Assembly (NCBI RefSeq): GCF_000959725.1
Contig: NZ_CP009323.1
Coordinates: forward strand, 4,278,001-4,342,000
DNA: 64,000 bases
From: Burkholderia gladioli
GTDB lineage: Bacteria > Pseudomonadota > Gammaproteobacteria > Burkholderiales > Burkholderiaceae
Reading direction: 5' to 3'
Positions 36,821-49,949 of this stretch are shown here, in pieces. The notes beneath the pieces are model-generated. The model saw nothing but the letters and a program-made list of their open reading frames with translations, made no database searches and was not told the DNA's origin. Positions within the stretch are counted from its first letter, which is position 1; each line of letters begins with the position of its first letter. The translations under genes and the position numbers were made by a program.

Positions 36821-38134
36821 TTACTGGCTGAACAGGCGCCGCGTGACGGGCGAGCCGGCCGGGATGCCGGCTTCCTCGAGCTTCGCGTAGAGCTTCATCA
36901 GTTGCTGCTCGATCGCCACCAGGGTGGATTCGGGCAGCGGCCGGCGCGAATCGTCGACCACCCGCGCGCCGATCCGGTCGGACAGCGACTTCGCGTAGTC
37001 GCACATCAGCTTGAAGGGCAGGATGTCCTCGTCGGCCACCGGCACGTCGAGCACCAGGGTGATCATGTTCCCGCCCTTGTAGGTCAGGTCGTCGCGCAGG
37101 AAGTTGGTGTCGCCGAACTGCAGCATGAACACCGGGTTCTGCTTCGCGTCGAGCTTGACGAAGCGCGTGCCGTCGCGCGACAGCAGCAGGCCGTCCTGCG
37201 AGGCCACCGCCTGCACGTAGTTGGCCGACCAGGGCGCGCCGTCCGACATCACGTTGATCGACAACTGCGCGTCGCATTGCGCGGCGAAGCCATCGAGCTC
37301 GCGCGCCATCGAGACCGTCTCCAGCATGTCGGGAAATTCGGGCGCGCCGTCGATCGCGTCGGCGAACTGGCCCACGCCCGAGACGAATTCGGAGAATTCG
37401 AGCTCGTTGAGCGGGCCATTGCGATTCGCCAGTTGCGCGGCCGCGCGCAGTTCCTCGTAGCGCACGCCGTTCTGCAACAGCTCCCAGTTGCCGCCGTCCT
37501 CGGGCTTGCCCTCGATGTGGACCGGCTTGCTGCCGGCACGGCGCAGGCGCTGCGCGGCCGGCAGGATGCGCTCGCCGGGCAGCGACGCGCCGAGCCGGAT
37601 CGGCACGATGCAGTCGATGCGGCGATCGACGATGGTGGGCGGCGCCGAGGAGATCGTGGTGGCGGCCGGCAGCACCGGCTCGCCGTCATCGATCGGCACG
37701 GCGGTTGTCGCGATTGCAGGCTGCGCCGCGGCGCCGGCTTCGGCGGACTCGGCCTCGCCGGCTGCGTGATCCGCGCCCTCGCCTGCGGCGGTGAGCGTTT
37801 CATCGGCCTGCAGGTCGGCGGGCGTATCGGCCGGAGCTTCCGGCGCGCCGCCGAAGGTCGGCTCGACGCGGGCCTCGTGATCGGCGGCCGCGGCCGGCGC
37901 CGCCACCGTGGGCTCGCGCCGCGCCACCGCAGGCGCCGGCGAGGGCTGCCGCACCGGCTCGATGAAGGGCGCATCCTCGTCGCGCTCCTGGCGCGCCAGC
38001 GTATCGGCGGCCTCGGGCGGCATCGGCCGCGGCATCCGGCGGCGCACCTTGGCGCCCTGCCAGGCGTTGTAGACCACGATGCCGCCAACCACCACCACGC
38101 CTACGCCAATCAACCCGAGTGTCAACTCGTCCAT
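36821..38134 (-). CDS. zipA: Cell division protein ZipA homologue
   Basis: Membrane anchor for FtsZ at the division site. The 437-residue protein has the expected design. An N-terminal membrane helix (LTLGLIGVGVVVVGGIVVYN) is followed by a short basic patch (KVRRRMPRP), a long Ala/Pro/Glu-rich linker (about residues 40-190), and a C-terminal FtsZ-binding domain with DGLLLSRDGTRFV and GGNMITLVLDVPVADEDI. Position between smc and ligA supports the call. The sequence is divergent from E. coli ZipA, and the linker is long. Confidence 0.88.
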   Translation of the reverse strand: MDELTLGLIGVGVVVVGGIVVYNAWQGAKVRRRMPRPMPPEAADTLARQERDEDAPFIEPVRQPSPAPAVARREPTVAAPAAAADHEARVEPTFGGAPEAPADTPADLQADETLTAAGEGADHAAGEAESAEAGAAAQPAIATTAVPIDDGEPVLPAATTISSAPPTIVDRRIDCIVPIRLGASLPGERILPAAQRLRRAGSKPVHIEGKPEDGGNWELLQNGVRYEELRAAAQLANRNGPLNELEFSEFVSGVGQFADAIDGAPEFPDMLETVSMARELDGFAAQCDAQLSINVMSDGAPWSANYVQAVASQDGLLLSRDGTRFVKLDAKQNPVFMLQFGDTNFLRDDLTYKGGNMITLVLDVPVADEDILPFKLMCDYAKSLSDRIGARVVDDSRRPLPESTLVAIEQQLMKLYAKLEEAGIPAGSPVTRRLFSQ

Positions 38135-38190
38135 GCATGCTCCATCAGGAATTCTTTTTCCGGCGCGCCGCTTCGAGGCGGCGCGCGCAT

Positions 38191-41100
38191 TCAGCCAATA
38201 TTCTGGGCAAAACCGGCGGCCGTTTCCATGTCGACCGCCACGATCCGCGACACGCCCTGCTCCTGCATGGTCACGCCGATCAGCTGCTGCGCCATTTCCA
38301 TCGCGATCTTGTTGTGCGAGATGAACAGGAACTGCGTCTTGCTCGACATGGCGCGCACCAGGTTCGCGAAACGCTCGGTATTGGCGTCGTCGAGCGGCGC
38401 GTCCACCTCGTCGAGCAGGCAGAACGGCGCGGGGTTGAGCTGGAACATCGCGAACACCAGGGCGGTGGCGGTCAGCGCCTTCTCGCCGCCCGACAGCAGG
38501 TGGATGGTCGCGTTCTTCTTGCCCGGCGGCTGCGCCATCACCTGCACGCCGGCATCGAGGATCTCGTCACCGGTCATGATCAGCTTGGCCTGGCCGCCGC
38601 CGAACAGCTTCGGGAACAGGTCGCTGAAGTGATGGTTGACCTGATCGAAGGTGCCCTGCAGCAAGGTGCGGGTTTCCTGGTCGATCTTGTGGATCGCGTC
38701 CTCGAGCGTGGTGATCGCGGCCAGCAGGTCGGCCGATTGCGCGTCGAGGAAGATCTTGCGCTCGCTGGCGGCCGCCAGTTCCTCGAGCGCGGCCATGTTG
38801 ACCGGGCCGAGCGCGGCGATCGCGTTGTTGATGCGCGTGACCTCGCCCTGCAGGTAGGAGGGTCGCAGCTCCGGCGTCAGCTTGGGCAGCAGGGCCGCCT
38901 CGTCGACGCCGGCCGCGGCCAGTTGCTCGCTGAACTGCTCGGCCGACAGGCGCGCGGCCTGCTCCTTCAGTTGCAGCTCGGTGATGCGATCGCGCAGCGG
39001 CTGCTGGGCACGCTCGGCGGCCAGGCGCGACTCGTCGAGCGCGCGCAGCTTGGCGGTCAGGTCGTCGAGCTCGAGTCGTGCGGCGCCCAGCGCCTGCTCC
39101 TTGGCCGAGCGGATTTCCAGCGCGTCCTGCAGGCCGGTGTGGGCGGTCTGCTCGTTGATGGTCTCGAGTTCGGCGCGGGCATCCTCCAGCGAGGCGGCGA
39201 CGCGCTCGATCTGGTCGTGCGCGACCTGGATGCTGCGCTTGAGCTCGTCGATGCGGTTGGCCGAATTGCGCGCCGCGAAGCGCGCGTCGTTGGCCGCGCG
39301 CTCGAGATCGCGGGCCTGCTGGCGGGCGTTGCTCAGTTCCTCGTCGAGCGCCTCGAAGGCGAGCTGGTTGTCCTCGAACTTCGCCTGCAGCTCGGCCAGC
39401 TCGCCGTCGTAGCGTTCGAAGTTCGCCTCGGATTCGGCCCGCAGCGCACGCTGCTCGTCGATCTGCGCGCCGATCTCCTCGAGTTCCTCGCGGATCTGCG
39501 TGCTGCGCTGCGTGTAGCGCTCGTGCGCCTGCGCCAGCTTCAGCACCTCCATCTGCAGCGCGTGCACGCGCTGCTGGGCGCGCTCGACCTGGGCCCGCAC
39601 CTCGCCGAGCGCCTGCGCGGCCTGCGTGTGGGCCGCCTCGGCGCGGATCGAGGCCGTCTTCGCCTCGTCGGCGAGCAGCGCCTGCGCGCGCACCTGGCGA
39701 CCGAGGTTCTCGATCTCCTGCTGGCGCGCCAGCATGCCGGCCTGCTCGGAATCGGCCGCGTAGAGCTGCACGCCCGAGCGCGTCACCAAGTGGCCGGCCT
39801 TCACCACGTAGGCGCCGCCGGCCGGCAGTTGCGCGCGCGCGGCCAGCGCCTGGGCCAGGTCGTCGGCCACGAACACCGAGCCGAGCCAGTCGTTGAGCAC
39901 GGCGCGCAGGCCGGCATCGTCGATGCGCACCAGCGACAGCACCGCGCGCATGCCGGCCGGTGTGGCCAGCGGCTCGCCCGCCGGCGGCGGCGAGAAGAAG
40001 GCCAGCTTGGCGGGCGGCGCGTCGGTCGCGAAGGCCTTGACCCAGTCGAGATTGGAGATTTCCAGCGCGGCCAGCCGCTCGCGCAGCACCGCCTCCAGGG
40101 CGTTTTCCCAGCCCGGCTCGACATGCAGCTTCTTCCAGAGGCGCGGCAGCGCACCCAGCTCGTGCTTGTCGAGCCAGGGCTGGATCTTGCCCTCGGTCTG
40201 GACGTTTTCCTGCAGTTGCTTGAGCGCGGCCAGGCGCGCCTCGAGCTGGTGGATCTGGGCGCTTTCGGCCTGCACGCGCTCCTGCGCGGCGCGGCGCTCG
40301 GCGTCCAGCCGCGGCAGCGTCTCCTGGGCATCGGCCAGGCGCGCCTGCGCGTCGTGCAGGATCTCCTCCTGCTCGGCCAACTGCATGCGCTGCTCCTCGA
40401 GCTGCGCCTCGTCGGGCGCGTCGAGCCCGCCCGCCTCCGACTTCAGGCGCTCGTGGCGCTGCTGCAACTGCATCAGTTGCTGGTCGGCGTTGCGCTGGTG
40501 CGCGGCCTCCAGCTTCAGCGACTGCTCGGTCTGGGCGATCCGGCCGCGCTCGTCGTTGAGCTGCGCCTGCGCATCGCGCCAGCGCGATTCCAGCGCCGGC
40601 AGCGCGTCGTGCTTGGCGGCCGCCTCGTCCTCGGCCATCGCGGCCTTCTCGTCGGCCATCGCGCGCGCTTCCTCGGCCTCCTCGAGATCGTCCTGCGCCT
40701 TCTGCGCCTGCGCCTGCCACTGCTCGCGCTGCGCCGTCAGCGCGGCGATCTGCGCCTGCACTCGGTTACGCGACTCGACGATGAACTTGATCTCGGCCTC
40801 GAGCCGGCTGACCTCGGCATTCGCCTCGTAGAGCGAACCCTGGGCGCCCTGCATCGCGTCGCTGGCCGCGTAATGGGCCACCCGCAGCGTCTCGAGCTGC
40901 GCCTCGACCTCGCGCAACTTGGCGGTCTGCGCCTCCAGGTCGATCTGGGCCTGCTCGATGGCGCGCTGCTGCTTCTGCTGCTCGCCCTGCGCCTCGCTCT
41001 TGCGCAGCAGCCACAGCAGGCGCTGCTTTTCCTCGCCGTCGGCCAGCAGTTCCTTGTACTTGGTGGCCACCACCGCCTGCGCCTCGAGCTTCTCGAGGTT

Positions 41101-41709
41101 GGCACCGAGTTCGCGCACGATGTCCTCGACGCGCGTCAGGTTCTCGCGCGTGTCGTGCAGGCGGTTCTCGGTCTCGCGGCGGCGCTCCTTGTACTTCGAC
41201 ACGCCGGCGGCTTCCTCCAGGAACACGCGCAGCTCCTCGGGCTTGGCCTCGATGATCCGCGCGATCATGCCCTGCCCGATGATCGCGTAGGCGCGCGGCC
41301 CGAGGCCGGTGCCGAGGAAGATGTCCTGGATGTCGCGGCGGCGCGCCGGAAGATTGTTGATGTAGTAGCTGGAGGTGCCGTCGCGCGTGAGCACGCGCTT
41401 GACCGCGATCTCGCCGTACTGGCCCCACTGGCCGGCGGCGCGGCCGTCGGAGTTATCGAAGATCAGCTCGACGCTGGCCCGGCTGCCGGGCTTGCGCGTG
41501 GTGGAGCCGTTGAAGATCACGTCCTGCATCGACTCGCCGCGCAGCTCGGAGGCGCGCGATTCGCCGAGCACCCAGCGCACGGCATCGATGATGTTGGACT
41601 TGCCGCAACCGTTCGGTCCGACCACGCCGACGAGCTGGCCCGGAACCTGGAAATGCGTGGGATCGACGAAGGATTTGAAGCCTGCGAGTTTGATCGAGCT
41701 CAGTCGCAC
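38191..41709 (-). CDS. smc: Chromosome segregation protein SMC
   Basis: Condensin ATPase that organises the chromosome. The 1172-residue protein has an N-terminal Walker A (GVVGPNGCGKSNIIDAVRW), two long coiled coils, a hinge region near residues 520-660 (PWLDKHELGALPRLW, then AGEPLATPAGMRAVLSLV), and a C-terminal signature LLSGGEKALTATALVFAMF followed by Walker B PFCLLDEVDAPLDDAN. The start is GTG at 41709 (RLSSIKLAGFKSFVDP), matching the family; the frame continues upstream without family similarity. It lies upstream of zipA by 56 bp. Confidence 0.97.
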   Translation of the reverse strand: MRLSSIKLAGFKSFVDPTHFQVPGQLVGVVGPNGCGKSNIIDAVRWVLGESRASELRGESMQDVIFNGSTTRKPGSRASVELIFDNSDGRAAGQWGQYGEIAVKRVLTRDGTSSYYINNLPARRRDIQDIFLGTGLGPRAYAIIGQGMIARIIEAKPEELRVFLEEAAGVSKYKERRRETENRLHDTRENLTRVEDIVRELGANLEKLEAQAVVATKYKELLADGEEKQRLLWLLRKSEAQGEQQKQQRAIEQAQIDLEAQTAKLREVEAQLETLRVAHYAASDAMQGAQGSLYEANAEVSRLEAEIKFIVESRNRVQAQIAALTAQREQWQAQAQKAQDDLEEAEEARAMADEKAAMAEDEAAAKHDALPALESRWRDAQAQLNDERGRIAQTEQSLKLEAAHQRNADQQLMQLQQRHERLKSEAGGLDAPDEAQLEEQRMQLAEQEEILHDAQARLADAQETLPRLDAERRAAQERVQAESAQIHQLEARLAALKQLQENVQTEGKIQPWLDKHELGALPRLWKKLHVEPGWENALEAVLRERLAALEISNLDWVKAFATDAPPAKLAFFSPPPAGEPLATPAGMRAVLSLVRIDDAGLRAVLNDWLGSVFVADDLAQALAARAQLPAGGAYVVKAGHLVTRSGVQLYAADSEQAGMLARQQEIENLGRQVRAQALLADEAKTASIRAEAAHTQAAQALGEVRAQVERAQQRVHALQMEVLKLAQAHERYTQRSTQIREELEEIGAQIDEQRALRAESEANFERYDGELAELQAKFEDNQLAFEALDEELSNARQQARDLERAANDARFAARNSANRIDELKRSIQVAHDQIERVAASLEDARAELETINEQTAHTGLQDALEIRSAKEQALGAARLELDDLTAKLRALDESRLAAERAQQPLRDRITELQLKEQAARLSAEQFSEQLAAAGVDEAALLPKLTPELRPSYLQGEVTRINNAIAALGPVNMAALEELAAASERKIFLDAQSADLLAAITTLEDAIHKIDQETRTLLQGTFDQVNHHFSDLFPKLFGGGQAKLIMTGDEILDAGVQVMAQPPGKKNATIHLLSGGEKALTATALVFAMFQLNPAPFCLLDEVDAPLDDANTERFANLVRAMSSKTQFLFISHNKIAMEMAQQLIGVTMQEQGVSRIVAVDMETAAGFAQNIG

Positions 41710-41836
41710 GTCGGTATCGGTATTGAATATGGATTGAAACGGACGGCAACCGGCGGCGCATCGCTCGCGCCGCCCGTCCCGGAATTCGGACAAAGGGCTC
41801 CGGCCATGCGCCGGACCGCCCCGTGAAGCGGGTCCA

Positions 41837-42781
41837 TCATACCATCGCGCGGGCCTCGTCCCGGCGATCGGCGTCGCCGGCCGGCGCCTGGGTCGGAGCC
41901 TTGTGCACGCGGCTCGACAGCAGCGTGGCGAGCACGATGCAGGCGCCGCCGAGCCACTCGCGCGCGCCCGGCAGCTCGTCGGCGAACAGCCACGCCGACA
42001 GCGCGGTGACGACGATCTCGAACAGCATGATGATCGAGGCGCGATTGGCCGGTACCCGGGCAAGCCCGTATTGAACCAGCAGGTTGTTGAGCGCGGTGAC
42101 CACGCCGATCGCGGCGGCCAGCAGCAGCGCCAGCGTCACGGCATGCGGCGCGGGCAGCGGCGGCACGCCTTCCACGAACATCGCCGCCAGCCCGAAGGCC
42201 GCGCCGCCCGCGAACAGCGTGGCGGTGCGCATCTCGGGCTTGAGCTCCGGCAGGTCGCGCGAGATCCGCACCACCAGCACGTTGCTCATCGCGAAGCTCA
42301 GGCCGGCGGCCAGCCCCGCCCATTCGGCCGGGTTCGAGGGCAGCGGCAGGCCCAGGCGCGGCGACCAGAGCATCAGCATGGCGCCGGTGATCGACAGCGC
42401 CGCCAGCGCGGCGCTGGCCCAGGTCAGACGCTCGCGCAGCAGGAAATGGGAATAGATCGCGGTCCACGCCGGGGTCAGGTAGAACAGCAGCATCACGCGC
42501 AGCACCTCGCCGTGAATCGTGCCCCAGACGAAGCCGAGGTTGGTGATGCCGGCGGCCACCCCGAGCGCGGCCAGCAGCCAGTGCCAGCGCAGCGTGACGA
42601 GCGCGCGGCGGCGCCAGACCACCACGAACAGACAGGCGCAGAAGCAGGTCAGCGCGCTGGCCGCGGTGCCCGTCAGGCCGAGCCCGGCCAGCATCCGCAG
42701 CGGATACCAGACCAGCCCCCAGACCGACGCGCCCACCAGGATCGCCAGGGTCGGCAGCGCCGACTGTTCATGTCCCTTCAT
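41837..42781 (-). CDS. EamA-family transporter
   Basis: A second DMT/EamA permease of 314 residues with about ten membrane helices in two repeats (first from LPTLAILVGASVWGLVWYPL, second from AEWAGLAAGLSFAMSNVLVV). The substrate is unknown. The start MKGHEQSALPT is preferred over a longer frame with a basic, low-complexity N-terminus. The C-terminal tail is charged. It lies upstream of smc on the same strand and is divergent from dapC; neither neighbour indicates a substrate. Confidence 0.85.
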   Translation of the reverse strand: MKGHEQSALPTLAILVGASVWGLVWYPLRMLAGLGLTGTAASALTCFCACLFVVVWRRRALVTLRWHWLLAALGVAAGITNLGFVWGTIHGEVLRVMLLFYLTPAWTAIYSHFLLRERLTWASAALAALSITGAMLMLWSPRLGLPLPSNPAEWAGLAAGLSFAMSNVLVVRISRDLPELKPEMRTATLFAGGAAFGLAAMFVEGVPPLPAPHAVTLALLLAAAIGVVTALNNLLVQYGLARVPANRASIIMLFEIVVTALSAWLFADELPGAREWLGGACIVLATLLSSRVHKAPTQAPAGDADRRDEARAMV

Positions 42782-43176
42782 TTCCGCCCACCTGCCCCCG
42801 TTTCCGTTGTTGCATCGTCTCGCGCCGCGCCGGCCCGCCCGCCCGATCATCGGCGCGTCGAATTATCGAGCCGCCCGGTTATTGTCCATCCTGGTTATCG
42901 GGCCGCCCGGTTGCCGGCGCTTCCGGTTATCGATCCCGCCAACCATCGCGCCGATCCGGCCCCGGCACCGCGCCGCCGGCCCGGGGGCGCGCGGCGGCAA
43001 GCTATAATCGACCGCTCCGGCCCACCAGGCCGGCCCGCGGCGTGCGCCTCGCGCCCCGCCAGCCAGGCGACGCGCATCCCGCGCCGCCGGTCGCCCGGCC
43101 CTCGGCCGCCGCGCCGCCGCCCGATTCGTTCCAGCCCGTCCCCGACGGGCCCCAACCGCCTCCGAAGCCCAAGCCC
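42782..43176. other. Divergent spacer before dapC with direct repeats
   Basis: No gene is supported in these 395 bp. TATCGnGCCGCCCGGTT occurs at 42864-42880 and 42896-42912 (32-bp period), and GGTTATCG recurs near 42925. A TATAAT at 43003-43008 could be the dapC -10, giving a leader of about 160 nt to the GTG chosen here. The repeats could be operator copies upstream of that promoter, or simple duplication. Confidence 0.5.
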
Positions 43177-44403
43177 GTGAATCCACGACTCGATACGCTC
43201 CAGCCCTATCCGTTCGAAAAGCTCCGCGCGCTGTTCAAGGACGTCAAGCCGTCCGCCGCGCACGCCCCGATCAGCTTCGGCATCGGCGAGCCCAAGCATG
43301 CGACGCCGGCGCTGATCCGCGACGCGGTGGTGGCCTCGCTCGACGGCCTGGCCTCGTACCCGGCCACGGCGGGCTCGGACGCGTTGCGCACGGCGATCGC
43401 GCGCTGGGTCGAGCGCCGCTACGGCATCGAATCCGTCGATGCGGCCAGCCAGGTGCTGCCCGTCTCGGGCTCGCGCGAGGCGCTGTTCTCGCTCGCGCAA
43501 GCCGTGATCGACGCCGCGCCGCGCGCCGACGGCAAGTCAGCGATCGTACTCTGTCCGAATCCGTTCTATCAAATCTACGAGGGCGCGGCCCTGCTGGCGG
43601 GCGCCGAGCCGGTGTTCGTCAACAGCGATCCGGCGCGCAATTTCGCCCCTGATTATTCGAGCGTGCCCGACGAGGTCTGGGCCCGCACCCAGCTGCTGTT
43701 CGTCTGCTCGCCGGGCAACCCGACCGGCGCGGTGCTCACGCTGGAGGACTGGCGCGAGCTGTTCGCGCTGTCGGACCGCCACGGCTTCGTGATCGCCTCC
43801 GACGAATGCTATTCGGAGATCTATTTCGACGAAGCCGCGCCGCCGCTGGGCGGCCTGGACGCGGCGCGGCGCCTCGGCCGCGGCTTCGAGCGGCTGGTGA
43901 TGCTGTCGAGCCTGTCCAAGCGCTCCAACGTGCCGGGCATGCGCTCGGGCTTCGTGGCCGGCGACGCCGCGATCCTCAAGCGCTTCCTGCTGTACCGCAC
44001 CTACCACGGCGCCGCGCTCTCGCCGGTCTGGCAGCAGGCCAGCATCGCGGCCTGGGGCGACGAGGAACATGTGCGCGAGAACCGCGCACTCTATGCGCAA
44101 AAATTCGCGGCCGTCACGCCGCTGCTGGCCGAGGTGCTCGACGTGGCGCTGCCCGACGCGGCCTTCTACCTGTGGGCGAACGTGGCGCGCACCGGCCTGT
44201 CGGATACCGAGTTCGCCCGGCGTCTCCACGCCGACTATAATGTGACGGTTCTGCCCGGCTCGTATCTCGCGCGCGACGCGCACGGCACGAATCCGGGCCG
44301 CGATTTCGTGCGGATCGCGCTGGTCGCCGAAAGCGCCGAATGCCTCGAAGGCGCCCAGCGCATCGTCGAGTTCTGCCGCGCTCTCGCCAGCCAGGCTCGC
44401 TGA
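43177..44403 (+). CDS. dapC: Succinyldiaminopimelate aminotransferase DapC
   Basis: PLP-dependent transaminase making N-succinyl-L,L-diaminopimelate, next to dapD and dapE of the same branch. The 408-residue protein has the fold type I core with the PLP lysine in [15 protein letters not shown] (Lys248), [15 protein letters not shown] and the [13 protein letters not shown] aspartate/tyrosine region. The start is taken as GTG at 43177 ([16 protein letters not shown]). The upstream in-frame ATG at 43042 would add a Pro/Ala-rich stretch atypical of the family. Confidence 0.93.
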   Translation: MNPRLDTLQPYPFEKLRALFKDVKPSAAHAPISFGIGEPKHATPALIRDAVVASLDGLASYPATAGSDALRTAIARWVERRYGIESVDAASQVLPVSGSREALFSLAQAVIDAAPRADGKSAIVLCPNPFYQIYEGAALLAGAEPVFVNSDPARNFAPDYSSVPDEVWARTQLLFVCSPGNPTGAVLTLEDWRELFALSDRHGFVIASDECYSEIYFDEAAPPLGGLDAARRLGRGFERLVMLSSLSKRSNVPGMRSGFVAGDAAILKRFLLYRTYHGAALSPVWQQASIAAWGDEEHVRENRALYAQKFAAVTPLLAEVLDVALPDAAFYLWANVARTGLSDTEFARRLHADYNVTVLPGSYLARDAHGTNPGRDFVRIALVAESAECLEGAQRIVEFCRALASQAR

Positions 44404-44461
44404 GCCCGCTCCCGTATTGACCGTCCCGATTCCTCTTCCAACTTCCAGCGAAGCAACCAAC

Positions 44462-46885
<2,424 letters not shown>

Positions 46886-46896
46886 CGGAGGCCGCC

Positions 46897-47835
46897 ATGA
46901 CCACGCCCGCCACCCCTGCCACGCCCGCCGCCGTGTTCGGCACGCCCCGCGACCTGATCCGCTACGGCGTCTCGCGCTTTTCCGCCGCCGGCCTGACGTT
47001 CGGCCACGGCTCGGAGAACGCCTACGACGAGGCCGTCTACCTGGTGCTGCACACGCTGCACCTGCCGCTCGACACGCTCGACCCCTTCCTCGACGCGCGC
47101 CTGCTGCCCGAGGAGATCGAGGCGGTGCTCGCCCAGCTCGAGCGGCGCGTCGAGGAGCGCCTGCCGGCCGCCTACCTGACCAACGAGGCCTGGATGCACG
47201 GCCATCGCTTCTACGTCGACGAACGCGTGATCGTGCCGCGCTCCTTCATCGGCGAGCTGCTCGACGACGGCCTGCAGCCCTACGTGGCCGACCCGGAACA
47301 GGTGGGCGCGGTGCTCGAGCTCTGCACCGGCTCGGGCTGCCTGGCGGTGCTCGCCGCCGAGGCCTTCCCGCATGCCGAGATCGACGCGGTGGACCTGTCG
47401 GAAGACGCGCTGGAAGTCGCCGAGATCAACATCAGCGACTACCGGCTCGACCATCGCATCGCGCTGCATCACGGCGATCTCTACGCGCCGCTGCCCACCG
47501 AGCGGCTGGCCGACCCGGAGCTGCGCTACGACGTGATCCTGAGCAATCCGCCCTACGTGAACGCCGACTCGATGGCCGCGCTGCCCGACGAATACCGCCA
47601 CGAGCCCGAGATGGCGCTGGCCGGCGGCGACGACGGCATGGACATCGTGCGCCGCATCCTGCGCGAGGCGAAGAAGTGGCTCAAGGAGGACGGCGTGCTG
47701 GTGGTGGAAATCGGCAACGAGCGTCACAACGTCGAGGCGGCCTTCGGCGGCCTGGACCTGATCTGGCTGCCGACCAGCGCCGGCGACGACTGCGTGTTCC
47801 TGATCCACGCCGCCGACCTGCCGCACGCGGCCTGA
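46897..47835 (+). CDS. prmB: 50S ribosomal protein L3 glutamine methyltransferase
   Basis: Methylates a glutamine of ribosomal protein L3 using S-adenosylmethionine. The 312-residue protein has an N-terminal helical domain, the SAM motif VLELCTGSGCLAVLAAEAFP, and the catalytic NPPY motif in YDVILSNPPYVNADSMA. It is distinguished from PrmC by its N-terminus and by RSFIGELLDDGLQPYV. It follows dapE closely. The assignment PrmB rather than PrmC is by resemblance. Confidence 0.95.
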   Translation: MTTPATPATPAAVFGTPRDLIRYGVSRFSAAGLTFGHGSENAYDEAVYLVLHTLHLPLDTLDPFLDARLLPEEIEAVLAQLERRVEERLPAAYLTNEAWMHGHRFYVDERVIVPRSFIGELLDDGLQPYVADPEQVGAVLELCTGSGCLAVLAAEAFPHAEIDAVDLSEDALEVAEINISDYRLDHRIALHHGDLYAPLPTERLADPELRYDVILSNPPYVNADSMAALPDEYRHEPEMALAGGDDGMDIVRRILREAKKWLKEDGVLVVEIGNERHNVEAAFGGLDLIWLPTSAGDDCVFLIHAADLPHAA

Positions 47836-47992
47836 ATCCCGCGCTGGTCCCCCGGCCCGGCACGGCGGCCCGGGGGACCAGCCGAACGGCCCGGGCGAGC
47901 CTGCCGCCGTATCGCGGGCCGCTCGGGTCGATCGCCAAGTTGCGTCACGCGGCAAATCCGCCGCCACGCACCACCCGGAACTCCAAGCACCG

Positions 47993-49432
47993 ATGCAACT
48001 CGACTGGCTCCATCTCGGCACCCTCATCGCGATCGCCCACATCCTCGGGGTGATCGCGGCCTGCCACGCGATCCTCAATACCCGCACCTCGCAGGGCGCG
48101 ATCGCCTGGGCGGTCTCGCTGACCGCGATGCCCTACCTGACGCTGATCCCCTACCTGTTCCTCGGCCGCAGCAAGTTCTCGGGCTATGTCGACGCGCGCC
48201 GCAGCGAGACGGCCGCGCTGCGCACGCGCTCGCGCCCCTCCAGCTGGGACACGCACGGCAGCTCGCTGGGCGTGCCGGCCGACGCGCTGGGCCTGGCGCC
48301 GGTGCGCGCGCTGACCCACCTGGGCGGGATGCCCTTCGTGGGCGGCAACGCGGTGCGGCTGCTGGTGAACGGCGAGGCGACCTTCGCGGCGATCCTCGGC
48401 GCGATCGAGGCCGCGCGCCACTGCGTGATCGTGCAGTTCTTCATCGTGCGCGACGACACGCTAGGCGACATGCTGCGCGACGCGCTGATCGCCTGCGCCG
48501 GGCGCGGCGTGCGCTGCTACCTGCTCTACGACAGCATCGGCAGCTTCGACCTGCCGCATCGCTACGTGAACGCGCTGCGCGCCGGCGGCGTCGAGGTCCA
48601 TCCGTTCGCGACCAACCAGCAGTTCGTCAACCGCTTCCAGCTGAACTTCCGCAACCACCGCAAGATCGTGGTGGTGGACGGCGAGCGTGCCTTCGTGGGC
48701 GGCCACAACGTGGGCGTCGAATACCTGGGCGCGAACCCGCGGCTCTCGCCCTGGCGCGACACCCACATCGAGCTGCGCGGGCCGGTGGTGGCCAATATCC
48801 GCTATGTGTTCGCCGAGGACTGGCACTGGGCCACGCAGTCGCTGCCGGTCGACTCGCCGCCTGCGGCGCCGCTGGACGAGGAGGACATGCACTGCCTGGT
48901 GGTGCCGATGGGCCCCGCCGACAAGCAGGAAACCGGCTCGCTGTTCTTCGTCGAGGCGATCCACGCCGCGCGCGAGCGGGTCTGGATCACCACGCCCTAC
49001 CTGGTGCCCGACGAGGCGGTGATCGCGGCGCTGAAGCTGGCGGTGATGCGCGGCGTGGACGTGCGCATCCTGATCCCGAGCCGGCGCGACCACTACGTGG
49101 TGTTCGAGGCCTCGAAGCTCTACGCGCGCGACCTGATCGACGCCGGCGTGCGGATCTTCCGCTACCGCCAGGGTTTCCTGCACCAGAAGGTGGTGCTGAT
49201 CGATGGCTCGGCCGCCGCGGTGGGCAGCGCGAACCTCGACAACCGCTCGTTCCGCCTGAACTTCGAGATCATGGTGCTGACCGTCGACGCCGGTTTCGCG
49301 GCCGACGTCGACGCGATGCTGAGCCAGGATTTCGCCGCGGCCGACGAGGTCGACCTGGGCGAGGTGCGGCGCGCCGGCGCCTGGCGGCGCGTGCTGATGC
49401 ACGTGGCGCGGCTGTTCGCGCCGATCCTCTGA
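47993..49432 (+). CDS. cls: Cardiolipin synthase
   Basis: Phospholipase D-family enzyme making cardiolipin in the inner membrane. The 479-residue protein has two N-terminal membrane segments (about residues 8-26 and 38-57). Two HKD motifs follow: HRKIVVVDGERAFVGGHN (His222) and HQKVVLIDGSAAAVGSANLD (His397). Length and motif spacing match ClsA-type synthases. It follows prmB after a 157-bp gap and is convergent with the peroxidase gene. Confidence 0.95.
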   Translation: MQLDWLHLGTLIAIAHILGVIAACHAILNTRTSQGAIAWAVSLTAMPYLTLIPYLFLGRSKFSGYVDARRSETAALRTRSRPSSWDTHGSSLGVPADALGLAPVRALTHLGGMPFVGGNAVRLLVNGEATFAAILGAIEAARHCVIVQFFIVRDDTLGDMLRDALIACAGRGVRCYLLYDSIGSFDLPHRYVNALRAGGVEVHPFATNQQFVNRFQLNFRNHRKIVVVDGERAFVGGHNVGVEYLGANPRLSPWRDTHIELRGPVVANIRYVFAEDWHWATQSLPVDSPPAAPLDEEDMHCLVVPMGPADKQETGSLFFVEAIHAARERVWITTPYLVPDEAVIAALKLAVMRGVDVRILIPSRRDHYVVFEASKLYARDLIDAGVRIFRYRQGFLHQKVVLIDGSAAAVGSANLDNRSFRLNFEIMVLTVDAGFAADVDAMLSQDFAAADEVDLGEVRRAGAWRRVLMHVARLFAPIL

Positions 49433-49433
49433 A

Positions 49434-49454
49434 CGCGGCGCGCGAAGCGCCGCG
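49434..49454. terminator. Hairpin between cls and gpx
   Basis: CGCGGCGC (49434-49441) pairs with GCGCCGCG (49447-49454) around a 5-nt loop, in the 31-bp convergent gap. No T tract is visible. Confidence 0.45.
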
Positions 49455-49463
49455 GCACGAGGA

Positions 49464-49949
<486 letters not shown>

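Noticed and set aside
38119..41826. 1235-residue plus-strand frame opposite smc
   Set aside because: Leu/Arg-rich shadow of the smc coiled coil; the real gene is unambiguous on the other strand.
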